64,000 bases of DNA from Combretum micranthum (GCA_024138025.1 JAMXBD010001205.1:310001-374000); one strand, 5' to 3'. Shown: positions 11,845 to 24,710, counted from the stretch's first letter. The notes: generated from the sequence alone by a model not told the origin. Numbers and translations: made by a program.

Positions 11845-12474
11845 CCATATCAAGCGACGATTCAGATGGCTCTTTATGAAGCACTATACGGTAGGAAGTG
11901 TAGATCACTTCGCCATTGGGATGAAGTAGGTGAATGAGCTATTCTTGGTCTAAATCTTATGTGATAGGTGACTGATAAGATACAGATTGTGAAACAAGGG
12001 ATGAAAGCAACACAGGATCGGTTTAAGAGTTATGCAAACATGAGGTGACAACCTCTTGAGATTGAGGTTGTTGATCATTTTCTCAGCGTATCTCCTACCA
12101 AGGGAGTTTTTCAGACTTGGAGTCAAGGGGAAGTTGAATCCGAGGTATATTGGACTCTTTGAGATACTTGAGAGGATCGGACTAGTTGCATATAGCTAGC
12201 ATTACCTCCGAATTTATCGGTGTGCATGATATGTTTCATGTTTCACAACTAAGGAAGTGCATATCCAATCCAAAGGCAGTTATAGAGACACATCAACTTG
12301 AGATACAGCTTAACCTAACGATAGCTAAGAGATCAGTGAAGATTGTTGATCAGACGGAGAAAACTTTAAGGAGGAAGGTGACTAGTTTCATCAACGTGTA
12401 GTGGAGTGGTCAGACTAAGAGAGGGCCACTTGAGAGACTAAAGACTCGATGAGACAGAAATATCCAAATCTTTT
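11845..12474 (+). pseudogene. pol: integrase end and chromodomain of gypsy pol (decayed)
   Basis: The translated pieces match the end of a chromovirus polyprotein. They include YQATIQMALYEALYGRKCRS (the integrase C-terminal region found in Tekay-type elements), HVSQLRKC within 12186-12300, then RSVKIVDQTEKTLRRKV, the start of a chromodomain, and a DRNIQIF ending where YPYLF is usual. Several stops (for example near 11936 and 12163) and frame changes separate them. The chromodomain of the family directs integration towards particular chromatin; here it cannot be translated as one protein. Only about 200 codons remain of the roughly 1,400 of a full gag-pol. Confidence 0.83.
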
Positions 12475-13200
12475 GAGTAGTGACATAAGTTTTGTAAAGA
12501 CCCGACATGCTCAATTCTCAAATTAAGCACACCAAGTCCCCAACCACGTATAACTCTTACGAATTATACGTAAGGTTGCCTTAAAAGGAGGTGTTTATGT
12601 TGAACATTGCTATCCGATTTTAGGTTGTGAAATCATTCAATTAGATTTTCGGATAACTGGATTAGCAGCGGAAATAAATTTTATAAAACAATTTAGAAAT
12701 AAAGACATTTCAAAACTTCCACTTTTTCTCAAGTGGAGAATTATTAGATTAAACAAAGTTTTGCAAAATTTAAATTATAAAACATGGGCTCTACTATGCC
12801 CTTTAAAGAATATAACAAGTTTAAATCATAAATCCAGCTCTCATAATACAAAACAAAAAGAAATAAAACAACTAACTATCCACGATCCTACTCACTTCAT
12901 TCATCCACAAATTCTCTCCGAATCATCACAAATGCCCAGCACCCGAGTCAAGCATCACCAATAGCAACAACATCATCATTTCATCCATCATTACAAACAT
13001 CAACAAGAACTCATCATTATCAACTTCATCAACATCGTCTTTATCAACAATAAGACCTGTAAAAAGAATAACAACAACAAGGATGAGCCCGAAGCCCAGT
13101 ACCAGTATAACACAATCACATACGGAATGACACATGAACTGAACTAAATGCAAATGCGACAATCACAAGTTATTATCTTTCTTTAAAGTAAACAAATCAA

Positions 13201-13466
13201 CACGGGAGTATTCAAACTCCGGGCATCAAGGATCTAGTATTACGTCCGCCTCCCTGAGTGGTCCCTACTGTTCATACAGACTAGGCAGCCCCACCTTCCG
13301 GCGTAGCCCGTAATACTAGGGGATCCTGAGTAACGCATCACGACGCTCAGGGGGTTGATATGAGCAGCTCGGATACTCATATCTCCTAAACCATTCTAAC
13401 CGTTAACGAGAAAGTACCCTGCCCCCAATCTGAGCAGGGTGCCGCTCTCCGAACCAGATTCAACGG
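13201..13466 (-). other. conserved GC-rich hairpin block in LTR, copy 2
   Basis: This block is nearly identical to 3311-3573. Inverted arms CTAGTATTACG (13234-13244) and CGTAATACTAG (13309-13319), CCTGAG/CTCAGG, and ACCCTGC/GCAGGGT are all intact. Confidence 0.78.
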
Positions 13467-14933
13467 CGTAAAAGACAATCAACACTCATCAATTATTAAG
13501 TCAAGTTTAAGTTCTTAATTCACTTTAGATGCCTATCCTAACATCCAACACGCAAGTCACTGCGTACCTTGAATACAAAATCCAAACAGAGTCTCAGAAG
13601 GTTGATCAAAGCTAATCCAAAAGCATCAGAACCAAAACCAAAACCAAAACATCTGTTTCAAGAAATTGAACTTACATAAGAACTTAAGCGTACTCATTCA
13701 TATAAATATAAACCATATCACAACCTATTATTCACATATCAACATATATATACAAAACAACATATATATTATATATACATATAACAACACGTTACTCCCA
13801 TAACAATGTATATATAAGTATACATATATACAAAACAACATACTCCTCATGTATTCAAAGATCACCCTAACATATTCATTTAACCCAATTATTTGTTACT
13901 AACCCATTTTAGCTTAACCTTAGTCAAATTGATTAGAATTAGTCATTTAAGTCATTTACCAAGTCAAATTGATTAACCTTAGCCATTTAATTCAAAGCCA
14001 AGCCAAGTGGATTAAGCTTAAGAATCTAGTTCATTTTAGTTTAATTGAGTTCATTAAGTCAAACTCATTAGAAGTAATCATTTAATCTAAAACTAGTTCA
14101 AGTTGATTAACTTAAGTAATCTAATTCCTTTTAGTTAATTCAAGCTCATTTAGTCATTTGAACTTAGATTCATTACTAATTCATATACATGTGGAATCTA
14201 TGTCAACTTGAGCTCACCTTGACTTAAACTCAGCTAAATTAATTAACCTTAATCATTGAGTTCAAAAACTAGGTCAAATATGGCTAAACTAACTCAATAT
14301 AATTCATTTTAACTCATTCAAGTCTATTAATTAAATTGAACTTAAGTTGTTAACTAAGTTCATTTAAGTTCAATAACTAATCATAAGAACAAATAATAAA
14401 CAAATCTTAAACTTAGCATGAAGGAATTTCAAATAAAATTCATATAAATACATAACTCATAATTTATATGCTTACCAAGATCATTTAGTTCCACTAGGTC
14501 ATCACAACATTATGAATCAAGCAATGGAAATCATATATACAACATAACTACTTTTAGTTTAATACTTCTAGAAATTCAATTATTTGTTGAATTATAAATC
14601 TATCTAAATCATGCTTAACTAAACCAATCTATCAACATAACACATCAAACATCATTAGCTATCTCATTTTAACTCAAAAAGATCCATTTACACTTAACAA
14701 TAACATTTAGAAATCAAAAACAGTTTTTATTTTGTTTAGAAAAAATAATAGCCGGAAAGAATCAAGATTTAAGCATTGATACGTTTCGAATTTGTAAAAA
14801 CTCAAAACATGAAAGTTGTAGATCTCTTTTTAAGCTTTTTATAGCAACTTGAATCACCTCAATCGGAGGTCGTATGAAAAGGTTATGGCCAAAATACGAA
14901 GAGGCTGCGAAACAGGGCATTTAGTAAAACGAA

Positions 14934-15090
14934 CACCGGCACTTCAAAGCCGGCGGCGTAAATTTCAAAGCCGGCAGCGTAAAGGTTAAAAGCCGGCTGC
15001 GTTGGAGGCAGCTTTAAGAAAATGCATTCTGTTCCTTTCAACACCGGCTCAAAGCCGGCCGCGTAGAAGCTCCAGGAGCCCGCGTTGAAG
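14934..15090. repeat. cluster of GCCGGC-type words in solo LTR
   Basis: Words such as ACACCGGC, AAGCCGGCGGCGT, AGCCGGCAGCGT and AGCCGGCTGCGTT are spaced about 20-30 bases apart, at the position equivalent to 3935-4440 in the other LTR. Confidence 0.72.
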
Positions 15091-16145
15091 ACAGAACAGG
15101 GTTACGAAAACATGTTTTTCACACTTTTCTTTTATCAAAACTTCTTCAAATCATTTCCTAAGCTTCCTATATCAATTCCAACATTAAATAAACTATAATA
15201 AGAACTTCCAACACTTCAAATCTCTTCCCACAACTTCAAACAACAATCAAACTTCAATTCAATTCAATAAACTCCAACTCACTATTCTCTTTCTTCACCA
15301 ATTCCCACTTCCATCAAACATTAAACTAACAAATACAAATGTAAACAGCAATTCCAACCCATTCAAACATCAATCCATCAATTAGAAATGTAAATAACAA
15401 GTAAAAACAAAGATAAATAGAAATAGATAACTTAGTTTTAGAAAAGAACAAGTTGAAACTTCCTCCTCGAGCTCGGTTTCCTCCATCTAGTTCATCTCCT
15501 AGCTTTGATTTATCTCTACTTGGCTTTGATCTTGAGATTCAAGTTGAATTTGGAGAGGGAAAGAGAAGAAGAAGAAGAAGAAGAAAGAAAGAAAAAGAAA
15601 GAAAGAAAGAAAAGAGAAGAAAACGAAAATGAAGGAAGGAAAGGCAGCAAAGGGATTAAAAGAAAAGAAAAAGACAAAGCTAAATTAATATAAAATAGAA
15701 ATAGGGTATAGGTTTAGAACTATCAGATCAATATCTATAGTTCTAGAAGTATTTAAAAGATGATTTCTAAACCGATAGGTTATAAATTAAGATCTTAAAA
15801 TAAGAACTTAATTTAGGAATTTAATTTGGATACAAGATATTTAATTGAGTTCGGGTTCAAGAACTGATATTTTTATTCAAGCAAATGAACTCAAATTTTA
15901 CTGAGATTTAGGAATTAGTATTTTTGGTTAAATTGAATGTTTAGGAATCCTCTAAACATTTTTAGAGAAATGTTTAGAGATTTGAGGAAATTTCAAATCT
16001 CAAAATCAACTTAATTATTAGCTAATTAAATCAAACCAACTTGTCTAATTAAGTCTATAATTCATTTGATTCATTTAATCTATCTAAACTCAATTTCTAA
16101 CTAGGTGATATTTGGGGTATTCAAGTTTCAAGGATGAAACTTTTT

Positions 16146-16158
16146 AAGGTTGGGGGGA
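16146..16158 (+). other. polypurine tract of the plus-strand chromovirus
   Basis: AAGGTTGGGGGGA stands directly before the LTR start TGAAAAATCCCC. It is preceded by wording (TTTCAAGGATGAAAC) like the sequence that usually follows the pol stop in such elements. It would prime plus-strand DNA synthesis. Confidence 0.75.
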
Positions 16159-19100
16159 TGAAAAATCCCCAAAAATATGTATATATATATATATATGTAG
16201 TAATTGAAAATTGATAACTTAACTAAATAGGCTAGATGAACTATGATCTACTTGAGTAAACAATTTTAATTAAAATTAGAGATTAGACATTAAATCCCTT
16301 ATCTAATTTACCTCTGAAATTCATTTTCAATTATAGATTTATTAAAAATTTTAAACAAAATCAAAGTCAATAATCAATTACCTAAAGTGAGTTTTAAATT
16401 AAAATTAGCTAAATGTTAAGTTAATTTTAATCGATTAGTTTTCCAAACTCTAACTTTAAACTTCTTATAGGTTATGCCTAACTTTTTATATCCTTTAGTT
16501 TCAATAGATTCTTATTACAATAACAATAACATTAAGTGACCTATCATATTCTAGAACCTACCTTATTAATGGCTAAACCCTAGCCTCATTCTCATTAAAC
16601 CAATATAAATAACTCCTTTAGTCTGGTCTTTGTTTATGCAGCCTCCAAATTTCTCTTTTATTATTTTATTTCTTCAAGAGACAAAAAGAGACGCATAGGA
16701 TTCTAATCGAAGCTTCATCAGAAAAAAATTTTTAGGTAGGAGCAGTGAAGTTTTATCAACTAGATGTAACTTTTCAAGTAAGTAATATTAGTATATAATT
16801 ATTGGATTGTTGCTTGTATAAGATCAAATGAATATACATTGTCGAATTGAATAAAATTTTAAATCTTAAAGTTGAATACGATTTCTTGAACATGCCCTTT
16901 AGAATATATATGTGTGTTTGATATATATATATATATATATATATTGAAATGCGTAAATATTTTGTATGCCGAAAGAGTCCATGTATAAGATGGTGGCAAA
17001 TGAATTGATGATCCGTACCCCAAAGTTGATAATCGGATGTGTAAATCATGATAATTTGATTGGTTTTCAAATTAATATATATATATATATATTATATTTA
17101 CAAGGGATTAAAATAAGATGTCTAATATAAATATGTCGAGTCATATGTTATTGTGCATATGATTAATATTCTAATGTTTTTTTTTTTTCAATAATAATAA
17201 AATGTCTTAAATTAATGTCAGTATTGTATTATGCGTGGATGTGTGATTTCGATCAATTCAATCGTTAAATAAGCATGATATATATGTTACCATCGAGTAA
17301 TATACAAATTTTAAAGTGTAGATGTATATGATGGTCCCGATTGTATTTAAATATATATGTACATATTTTGATGAATTAATTAATTAATCATGTTGAAATA
17401 TATGTTATATGTATTATATTTGTGTATATGTTGAAAATATCGTAGTATGTCAATTAGATTAAATTTAATTAAATATAGGAAATTTTAACTTAATCGATAA
17501 ACTGGAATCATGATGTTGACTTAGTAAATTGTATCAATTGAAATTGGCGTAATGCGGATAAGTTTCAAACCGGAGTTACAGCCAAAATGATAAAATATGC
17601 AGAGATTGTGCATATGATGTTTCTTACGATGACGATATGCGTATATGTATGTTTGTGTTGAATAAAATACATTAGATATGATATATTAATTTTGGTTTGA
17701 TGGTCGTGGATATATTGAAATCATTAACAATTAAATAATATTAATAGGAATTTGAACTCTTAAACTAGAATTTCATGAATGACAACAATAAATTTCATGA
17801 GTATTGGAAATAATGAATCACTCTCAAGGCTGAAATAGTAACTTGTACATGCGGGATTTCCAAAGCCGCGTCATTCAAAGTTGGTCATATTAAACAAAAT
17901 TTAATAAATTGAATAAAAACTTTCTAGAGTTTAATGTAATTAAATAACATTGAATTATTCAAATTGATTTGATTATGATTAAAAATTATAGAAGAAAAGA
18001 GAGGTGGATTTTAGTTTAAATAATAAACACTAGCACTATTAACTAAATATAGGCCTGGAAAAATATTGGACTCAACATGGGCTCAGATGTAATTCAAATC
18101 CAACTTGGCTAAAGAAATTAAAATAGGTTGAAAATTAAGTAATATGGACTAGCTAACTCCTTAGGGTCAATAAATTGATTTGACTATTTTTGGCCTATTC
18201 CAATATTAGTGGGCCACAAAATTGCCCAAATTGAATTTCCTTAAAGCTTTGGGTATTAAATCAAAATTATTATCTAACTCACTTATAGACTTAAATCCAT
18301 AATATGGACCTAAAGCCATTACCTACATTAATTGGGCCTATTTCAAAAATGTTTAAGTCCATTATAAAATTTTCAGATATTGAATTACCTAGTGTACTCA
18401 TGTAACATTTCTTGAGTCGTCCTTAAGATATACCTAGTGGCATAAGTAAGAATTTAGAATACCTTATAGTTTAAAATAAAGTTAAATTACATTCCAATTG
18501 GGTTTTTACCTAATTCTTAGGTCCAATGCCCAGTTTCACTCAATTGAGGCCTAATTCAATATTTAATCCCAATTCTATGTAAAGGATAATCCAAGTTCTT
18601 AAATGGGCTCAATTATAAATTCCTTAAAGCTCATTACCCTAAATATCAAAAGAATTTATCAAACTCTTATGGGCCTAGTTTAGGAACCTGAAAGCCCAAT
18701 ACCTCCAAATAAGAAATTCAATCTCTTATACTCATAGGCTTAGTCCAAATTATTTAAGCCCAGTACCCTAAATGAAATCCAACTCAACATATCAAGGCCT
18801 TATATATACAAACATATAAGACCTTACCTTACGGAATAACAAAACATGAATGAATAAATAATAAGAATTAATTACTTACTCTATACTGATATGAAATATC
18901 TTTATATAGATACTATTGCTTCTGAAATACTTTATGGTCCACTTTCTAAACTTGTACCAGGCTACAGATTTTATATTATATACGTAGTAACATGCGTGTT
19001 GATTTGATTAGGATAGGCATGCTCGAATGAATTAAATTTAAAGATGGCTAATAATAATTGAGTGATTGATTGTGTGTGGTCGTTCTTAGACTTGGGTCAA

Positions 19101-20055
19101 TGGGTAAGAAACTTGCTAGGCGATGCCAGTATGGTAGTTAGGTGCTTAGGCCATTGAGGATGGCACGACGGGTAGCCAATAGTGGAATGGTAGTGGGATA
19201 ACATCTACTTACATTTAGAAAGAAGTTACATTTGTTCAATTATGATTATAAGCTCTGTTAAACTGAACAATGCAATAGACTGATATAAGTAGATCCATAT
19301 AACGACTGTAACTCCTAAACGAAGCTATTACTAGTTAGAGATAGAATATATAGATATTCAGGCTATCTATATCAATCTCTAAATAGTTGCTGCCACTCAG
19401 GACCCCAAGTTCCCAACATGTTGCCAAAGTATGAGTGCTTATTTGTTGATTGCCATATTTAAATTAAAGATATAAAATTGTTGGTTATTGCATTACATCT
19501 AGATTATGTGTGTGTGATTTAATCCATGTGTGCTTGTGTTATGATTGTTATGATCACGAAGGTTATGGTAATGACTTCGATGGTCTTATTGAGGAGTTTA
19601 ATGAGTAGTCTTGCATTTGACTTGATGCTCACTCTAGGAGTGGACGATGTGCATTTTGATGCATGGAAATTTAGGGGTCTTCTTTTGAGCCTTACTCATT
19701 GATGATATTTAGCATCCTAGTCTAACTTTTACTTTATGAGATACTTAAACTCCTCTTTCTTAGTCTCAAACATTTTGTTTCAAGCATCATGGGATGCATT
19801 AAGATGGTTTGTAATAATGTTTTAATCGATACTTCTATATACTTATGCATAAGCACATTGGTTACACATGGGAGTAACCTTTTAGTGAAAATTTTGTAAA
19901 TTTTTACTTCTCCGCTACATACCAAACATTTTCAAGAACTTAATAGAATGATTTCAAAAATTAAAATTGGATAGCAAACAATTGTGATAAATAGATAGTT
20001 AGGATTGTCTTTACGTGGCGAAATGAATACGCCTTGACCCTATTTGGGCATGACA
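16159..20055 (+). repeat. 3' LTR of the plus-strand chromovirus
   Basis: It starts TGAAAAATCCCCAAA right after the polypurine tract and ends TTTGGGCATGACA near 20055. Its complementary end wording supports this boundary. An AAACCCTAG word and a TATA box (16604-16611) mark the promoter part. Near 19080-19220 there is a stretch with GGCGATGCC, GCTTAGGCC and ACGACGGGTAG words, comparable in place to the hairpin block of the other LTRs. At about 3.9 kb it is longer than its relatives and may hold further insertions that I did not resolve. No partner LTR is in the window. Confidence 0.65.
16604..16611 (+). promoter_or_regulatory. TATA box of the 3' LTR
   Basis: TATAAATA lies about 445 bases into the LTR, after AAACCCTAG (16575-16583) and before a pyrimidine-rich stretch, the usual layout of a plant LTR promoter. 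Confidence 0.55.
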
Positions 20056-20311
20056 TTTATAAACTTACTTGCAAGCAAACTCGTGAGCCTATAAATGAGC
20101 TTGCTTTGAGATTAAACAAGCACCTTCCAAACTAGCTCACCAGTTTAGTTTGAAACCAAACTTGGCTTATGTAGATATACATATTTTTTTGGAATTTTAA
20201 TTCGACTTTAACATGTTTCCTAATTGAGTTTGACTAAAACCAAATTTAAATCAAGTTAAATTCAATTAAGAAGCTCATGAGTAGATTGGCTGGTTTATAG
20301 CCTTATCTATT
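20056..20311. other. spacer between two retroelements
   Basis: There is no gene. Words like GAGCTTGC, CTCGTGAGCC and GCTCATGAG recur in both orientations, so it may be part of an unidentified repeat. Its last five bases, CTATT, are the target duplication of the next element. Confidence 0.4.
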
Positions 20312-21796
20312 TGTTAGATTCTCTTAAAATAGGTTTTGATGATAACAAAAGAGTAAAAATGATTACTAATGAGTTTATTAAGTGTGCAGTATCAAGTTAA
20401 AGAGAAAGAAGAAAAATGATGAAGAGTATTCGGAATCTAGAATGTTTTCAAAAGTTTCCTTTAAGTATAAAGAATTTTTCCAGAAATCCAGAACTTTTCA
20501 TAAAACCTTTCACTACACTTTTGATAGTAGATCTTATCACGTGATTTCACTGTTCATCTTCTTCAACTTAATGCAAATCATTCCAGTTTGGCAAAAATGA
20601 ATCTTGAAGACCTAGTCCGAGTAAATGAGTTTATTTGGGTAATATATTTATTCTACCTAAGTTGGTTAATATTCAAGGGGATTTAAAGATTATCTCAAGT
20701 TTCTCTCTCTACAAACGTTTATCTATACAAACGGAAGAAAAATCTTCATGAACAATACCATAATTTCTTTGAACAGCTGCTGCACGTTTTTTCCTTCAAG
20801 ACAAGTGAAATATCAGTATCTACAATGTTTTATGATAAGGATAAGTCCATCACTTACCTATTTTTATAGGATTCATGTGTGAGTTAAAAAAAAAAAAAGG
20901 AACGTTATCTATTTTTGGTTTAGATAAAGAAGAAGATCAGATTATTATGAATTAGTTTTGGTTCTCAAATTTCAAATCAAAATAAATGCTACCACAATAT
21001 TTGGAAGAAACATATTTCATCTTATCTTCTACCGATTGAAGAAATGAAAGAATTCAAATTTGAAAAAGAGATAAGGAAAAAAGATTTTTAACCGAGATTT
21101 TTGGAAAAGCTTATCCATATTCCAAATAGCTTTTGGAACGTTAAGGAGAAGAAGGAATATATAATATAGAAGAAAAAGAGAAAAAGAAGAATATCGAAGT
21201 AAAAAAAGGGGGAGCTGATACTATTCATGCACAAAAAAAGAAGCTCTTTTTCTTACTAAGTATACAGAACAAAACCCAGAAGTTTTATTTTACCTAGAAT
21301 ATTAATAATTTCTTCTTACGGTTCAACAAGCGAGCTAATCTCTTTGCAATCTTTCTTTTTGCTTTTTGATCTCGAAAATTTCTTCTTTTTTTTTTATAAT
21401 TGAAGGAACGCGTTGTTGCCTTCTTAGTTGATAGCTTAATTACAAGTTTAGACTTTGTAGATCGGTTATAGCTAGAGGATAGCTGTGAGAATCGAGCAAA
21501 AAGAATTGTACAAGCTTGTAATTTGTTTTTGTTGAATATAGTGGAACAAAACCCGTCGGATAACGGAGTTCCCGGCTCGGAGTTGGAAGAAGGGACTGAC
21601 ACACAAAGAGAACCACTATAAATCACTGCCTGATTTTTCGCACTCTATCTTTTTAATTTTCGCAATTTATGTTCATATTTGTTTAATTGCATATTTGGTT
21701 CTCATTTTTAAAACAGAAGGAGATTATTTTTAAAGGCAAAAATTTTTATTAATAATCAATTCAACCTACCTTCTTGATTATTATTTGGGACCAACA
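20312..21796 (+). repeat. 5' LTR of the gag-only Copia element
   Basis: 1,485 bases, TGTTAG...CCAACA, matched along its whole length by 24724-26210. Confidence 0.92.
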
Positions 21797-21798
21797 AT

Positions 21799-21808
21799 TG
21801 GTATCAGG
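21799..21808 (+). other. primer-binding site (initiator Met tRNA type)
   Basis: TGGTATCAGG lies two bases after the LTR and matches the first nine bases of the usual TGGTATCAGAGC. A second similar word, TTGGTATCAAATC, follows near 21860. Confidence 0.8.
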
Positions 21809-21906
21809 CCAAGCTCAATTTTCAAAAGAGTATTTGTTTCAAAATCCTGATACCTACAATTGGTATCAAATCGGGCTCTTTATCAAAATTGAGTGATCCA
21901 AACAAA

Positions 21907-23734
21907 ATGGTTGAGAACAATGTTGCAATTAATCGTGCTCCTTTCTTTGATGGTTCAAATTTTTTCTTATTGGAAAATGCAAATGCAAACTTACATTAAA
22001 GCTAACGATTATGATTCATGGCAGGTTATTTCCATGGGAGACAATGTAATTACTTTGAATGGAAATTCAGCCTTGTTAAACCCTGAGAAGAAGTCCATTG
22101 AAAAGAACAACAAAGCAAAAAATCTGTTGTTGACCACTATTGCTCCATCAAAATTTTACCTAATATCATCATGTGGAAGTGCAAAAGAAATCTGGGATAG
22201 ATTGTGTGAGACATATGAAGAAATCAATACAATTAGAGAAACCAAAATAAATGCTTTACTTCAACAATATAAACTATTTAAATTTAAAACTGATGAATCT
22301 ATCAAAGATGTTTTTAATAGGTTCACTACAATAACAAACGAGCTAGCATCACATGGCAAAGTGATTAGTGATCCTATCTAGTGAGAAAAATGTTGAGGAT
22401 TCTAACACCATCTTGAGATGCAAAGAAAACCGCCATAGAAGAAGCTCAAGATCTCAACAAACTTTCTCTTAGCCAACTAAGAGAAAAGCTAATGGCTTAT
22501 AAATCTTACAAAAAGTCCACTCAAGAAGTAGAAAGTAGTACCAAAGGAATAGCTTTCAAAGCAAAAGAATTTGTGACTAATCAAGTTAAATCCGATGAAA
22601 GTGAGAATGATGAAGAAGAAGACTTCTATTTTGGCCAGAAAGCCAAACCGATTTCTAAAGAAGAAACGTAAGAAGTTATTACCTAAAAAGTTTAGTTACA
22701 AAGATTTTGATGCAGGAAAAGCTTACAAAGAAAAAGAGAAGAAGGAGATCCAATGTTATGAATGTAAGAAACCAGGTCACATTAAGTATGAATGCCCAAT
22801 TCTCATTAAGAACATGGAGAAAGTCAAGAAGAAAAATAAATCATTGATGGCTACATGGAGTGATCTAGATGATACAAAAAGTAACCCAGAAGTTTATGAT
22901 GGAGAAGAGAAACAAGCAAATCTATGTCTTATGATTACTTCTGAGGTAGATTTTGAATCTGATAATGAAGTAACTGAAGATGACACGCTTGTTGAAATGA
23001 AAAAGTTATTAAAAGCTCTCAAAAATGCTGATTTGAAAATTTCTAAATTAGATGTTGAAAATAAAGCTTTAAAAAATGAAAAAGATGTTTTGAAACAAAT
23101 AAACAAATTGCTTGTTGATGAAAATGATATCTTAAAGCATGATAATGAAAAATTGCATATTGATATTGAGAAAATAAAAAAGGACAATAGTATGTTAAAA
23201 GAAGAAACCAATGTTTTGAAAGTAAATATAGATGAGTTATCTAGTTCAATAAAGAATACATTTAATAAATTTAATGAAAGCGACAAAAAATTAACAATGT
23301 TAATTACATCTCAAAGATTATCTTTTGAAAAGCATTGTTTATGATATAAGCATAGATTTAGTTCTAATACATCTAAGAAAACCGTGTTTGTAAAAGCTAA
23401 ACCAAACACAATTAATGAATCAAGTGTTAAAAAGCAAGATTTAAAGTCAAATCATGTGGAAAGGAATTATATATACAATACCAGAAAGTACTCCAGAAGT
23501 TATCCTTCTTATGAAAACAATATCAGAAGGTATTCTAGAAGTTATCCAATACAGAACAACTTGAAACAAGAAAACAACAAGTATTGGAATGACATATCAT
23601 ATAAATGTTTCTTTTGTAATAAACCTGGTCATATTGAGAAATATTGCTATTATAAGAGAAACAAGCATAGTAATCATCAAGCTAATCATATTGATAACAC
23701 AAGCTTGTCTTTCAAAGGACCCAAGTTAGTCTAG
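21907..23734 (+). pseudogene. gag: gag of SIRE-like Copia element (frameshifted)
   Basis: The probable start is ATG at 21907 (MVENNVAINRAPFFDGSNF). A slip in the T-run near 21960 moves the reading to another frame, which continues with SYWKMQMQTYIKANDYDSWQ-type Copia gag wording to a stop at 22379. More stops follow (near 22423), then a frame open from 22595 to 23344. This has a zinc knuckle CYECKKPGHIKYEC (22754-22795) and a long Lys/Glu/Asn-rich coiled coil (about 22990-23290). A last frame (23384-23734) holds a second knuckle CFFCNKPGHIEKYC (23607-23648) and ends at FKGPKLV, where the protease would normally follow. Both knuckles keep all metal ligands. Confidence 0.87.
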
Positions 23735-24216
23735 GTTCATAAAAAGGTATAATTTGTTAGTATTGATTTCAAGGATTGAGGCAATGAGCAGAAGGATATG
23801 AACTCGATAAATGAGTGCATCAAATGGTAAAGAAAGAAAAATATGACTCTCGTGAAGAAAAAGAACAACTATTTGTTTGGTATTTATGTTCCAACTCTCT
23901 TAAATGTTTTGCTCTTTATGATCCTAAACAAATTCTTGAAATATGTTGTTTTTCGTTAATATAAAATTGGTTGGTATGATATTAAGAGGGAGAATAGTTT
24001 TCAAAAGAAATTTATAAAGGGGGAGTATAATTTTTAAAAGAAATTTATAAAGGGGGAGAAGATAAAAGATAAAGAAAATTCTTTAGAAAGATGATTAGTT
24101 ATGTTTTTTGAAATAAAAAAGAGGGAGAAATGCTTGAAATAAAGATAAGTAAATAGAACAAATATATTGAAGTTGCTTTATCTTGCAATTTTTGTTTTGA
24201 ATATGTTAAAGGAACA
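23735..24216 (+). other. element interior without pol, with repeated polypurine tracts
   Basis: No protein similarity was seen. AAAGGGGGAG-type tracts stand at 24016-24025 and 24049-24060, in the place where an autonomous relative would carry about 3-4 kb of pol before the tract. Confidence 0.7.
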
Positions 24217-24549
24217 AATTTCTGCATTTTCCATGCTAAATTCTACATTTTTGATAAAATTCTGCACTTTTTGGTACAAATTCTACATTTTTTACAAAAT
24301 TTTGTATGTTTGATGAAATTCTGCACTGTTCATGCTACTTTTCAAGTAAAAATTCTGCATTTCAGCATTTTTTTGCATAATTTATGTAATTTTTTGCATA
24401 TTATGTGAGATTTCTATATAAATTCTGCACATTATGTAATTAAAAAAATTCTACAGCTTTTACATTTTTCTGCAATTCTATAAAAAAAGTGTTAATATTA
24501 AAAAAATTATGCACTTGTAAAAATTTATGCTATTCTAAGAGATTTTTGC
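24217..24549 (+). repeat. degenerate tandem array of AAATTCTGCATTTTT words
   Basis: About 14-18 imperfect copies of a 15-25 base word built around TTCTGCA(T/C)TTTT or TTCTACATTTTT fill 330 bases. It is non-coding and lies inside the gag-only element. Confidence 0.75.
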
Positions 24550-24710
24550 ATAAAAATATTATTGCTTAGACCATCATACATATTTGAAATATGTGCTTAT
24601 CTTTTGAATTAAAAGAATTCATATTTGGTCATATTCTATAAATGTGTCTTTTGTTGATAACAAAAAGGGGGAGAGAATTATTTTGTTTAACAAAAGTTTT
24701 GTTATCATAG

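Larger units (their letters stand above)
12493..16123 (-). repeat. solo LTR of a Tekay-like gypsy element
   Basis: On the plus strand it begins TGTAAAGACCCG and ends TTTGGGGTATTCA. Both sides carry AGTTT (12488-12492 and 16124-16128), a perfect 5-bp target duplication. The sense strand is minus by the same logic as for the LTR at 2660-5472, to which it is colinear. A purine run at 15555-15680 is the complement of the LTR polypyrimidine tract. It landed between the pol stop and the polypurine tract of another chromovirus. Confidence 0.9.
11845..20055 (+). mobile_element. 3' end of a plus-strand chromovirus, split by a solo LTR
   Basis: Three parts read in the same direction: a pol tail (11845-12474), a polypurine tract (16146-16158), and a long LTR starting directly after it (16159). 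The gap between the pol tail and the polypurine tract is exactly filled by a solo LTR with a perfect 5-bp target duplication, so the pieces were once contiguous. Everything upstream of the integrase C-terminal part is missing. Confidence 0.8.

Noticed and set aside
12426..12510. Pol tail directly followed by its own 3' LTR beginning TGTAAAGACCCG
   Set aside because: AGTTT on both sides of 12493-16123, and the polypurine tract found after it, show that this LTR is a later insertion in the opposite sense.
21294..21626. 110-codon minus-strand frame, and the similar one at 25790-26056
   Set aside because: Antisense readings of the two copies of the same LTR.
22894..23286. 130-codon Ser/Phe-rich minus-strand frame
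   Set aside because: Shadow of the coiled-coil part of gag on the other strand.
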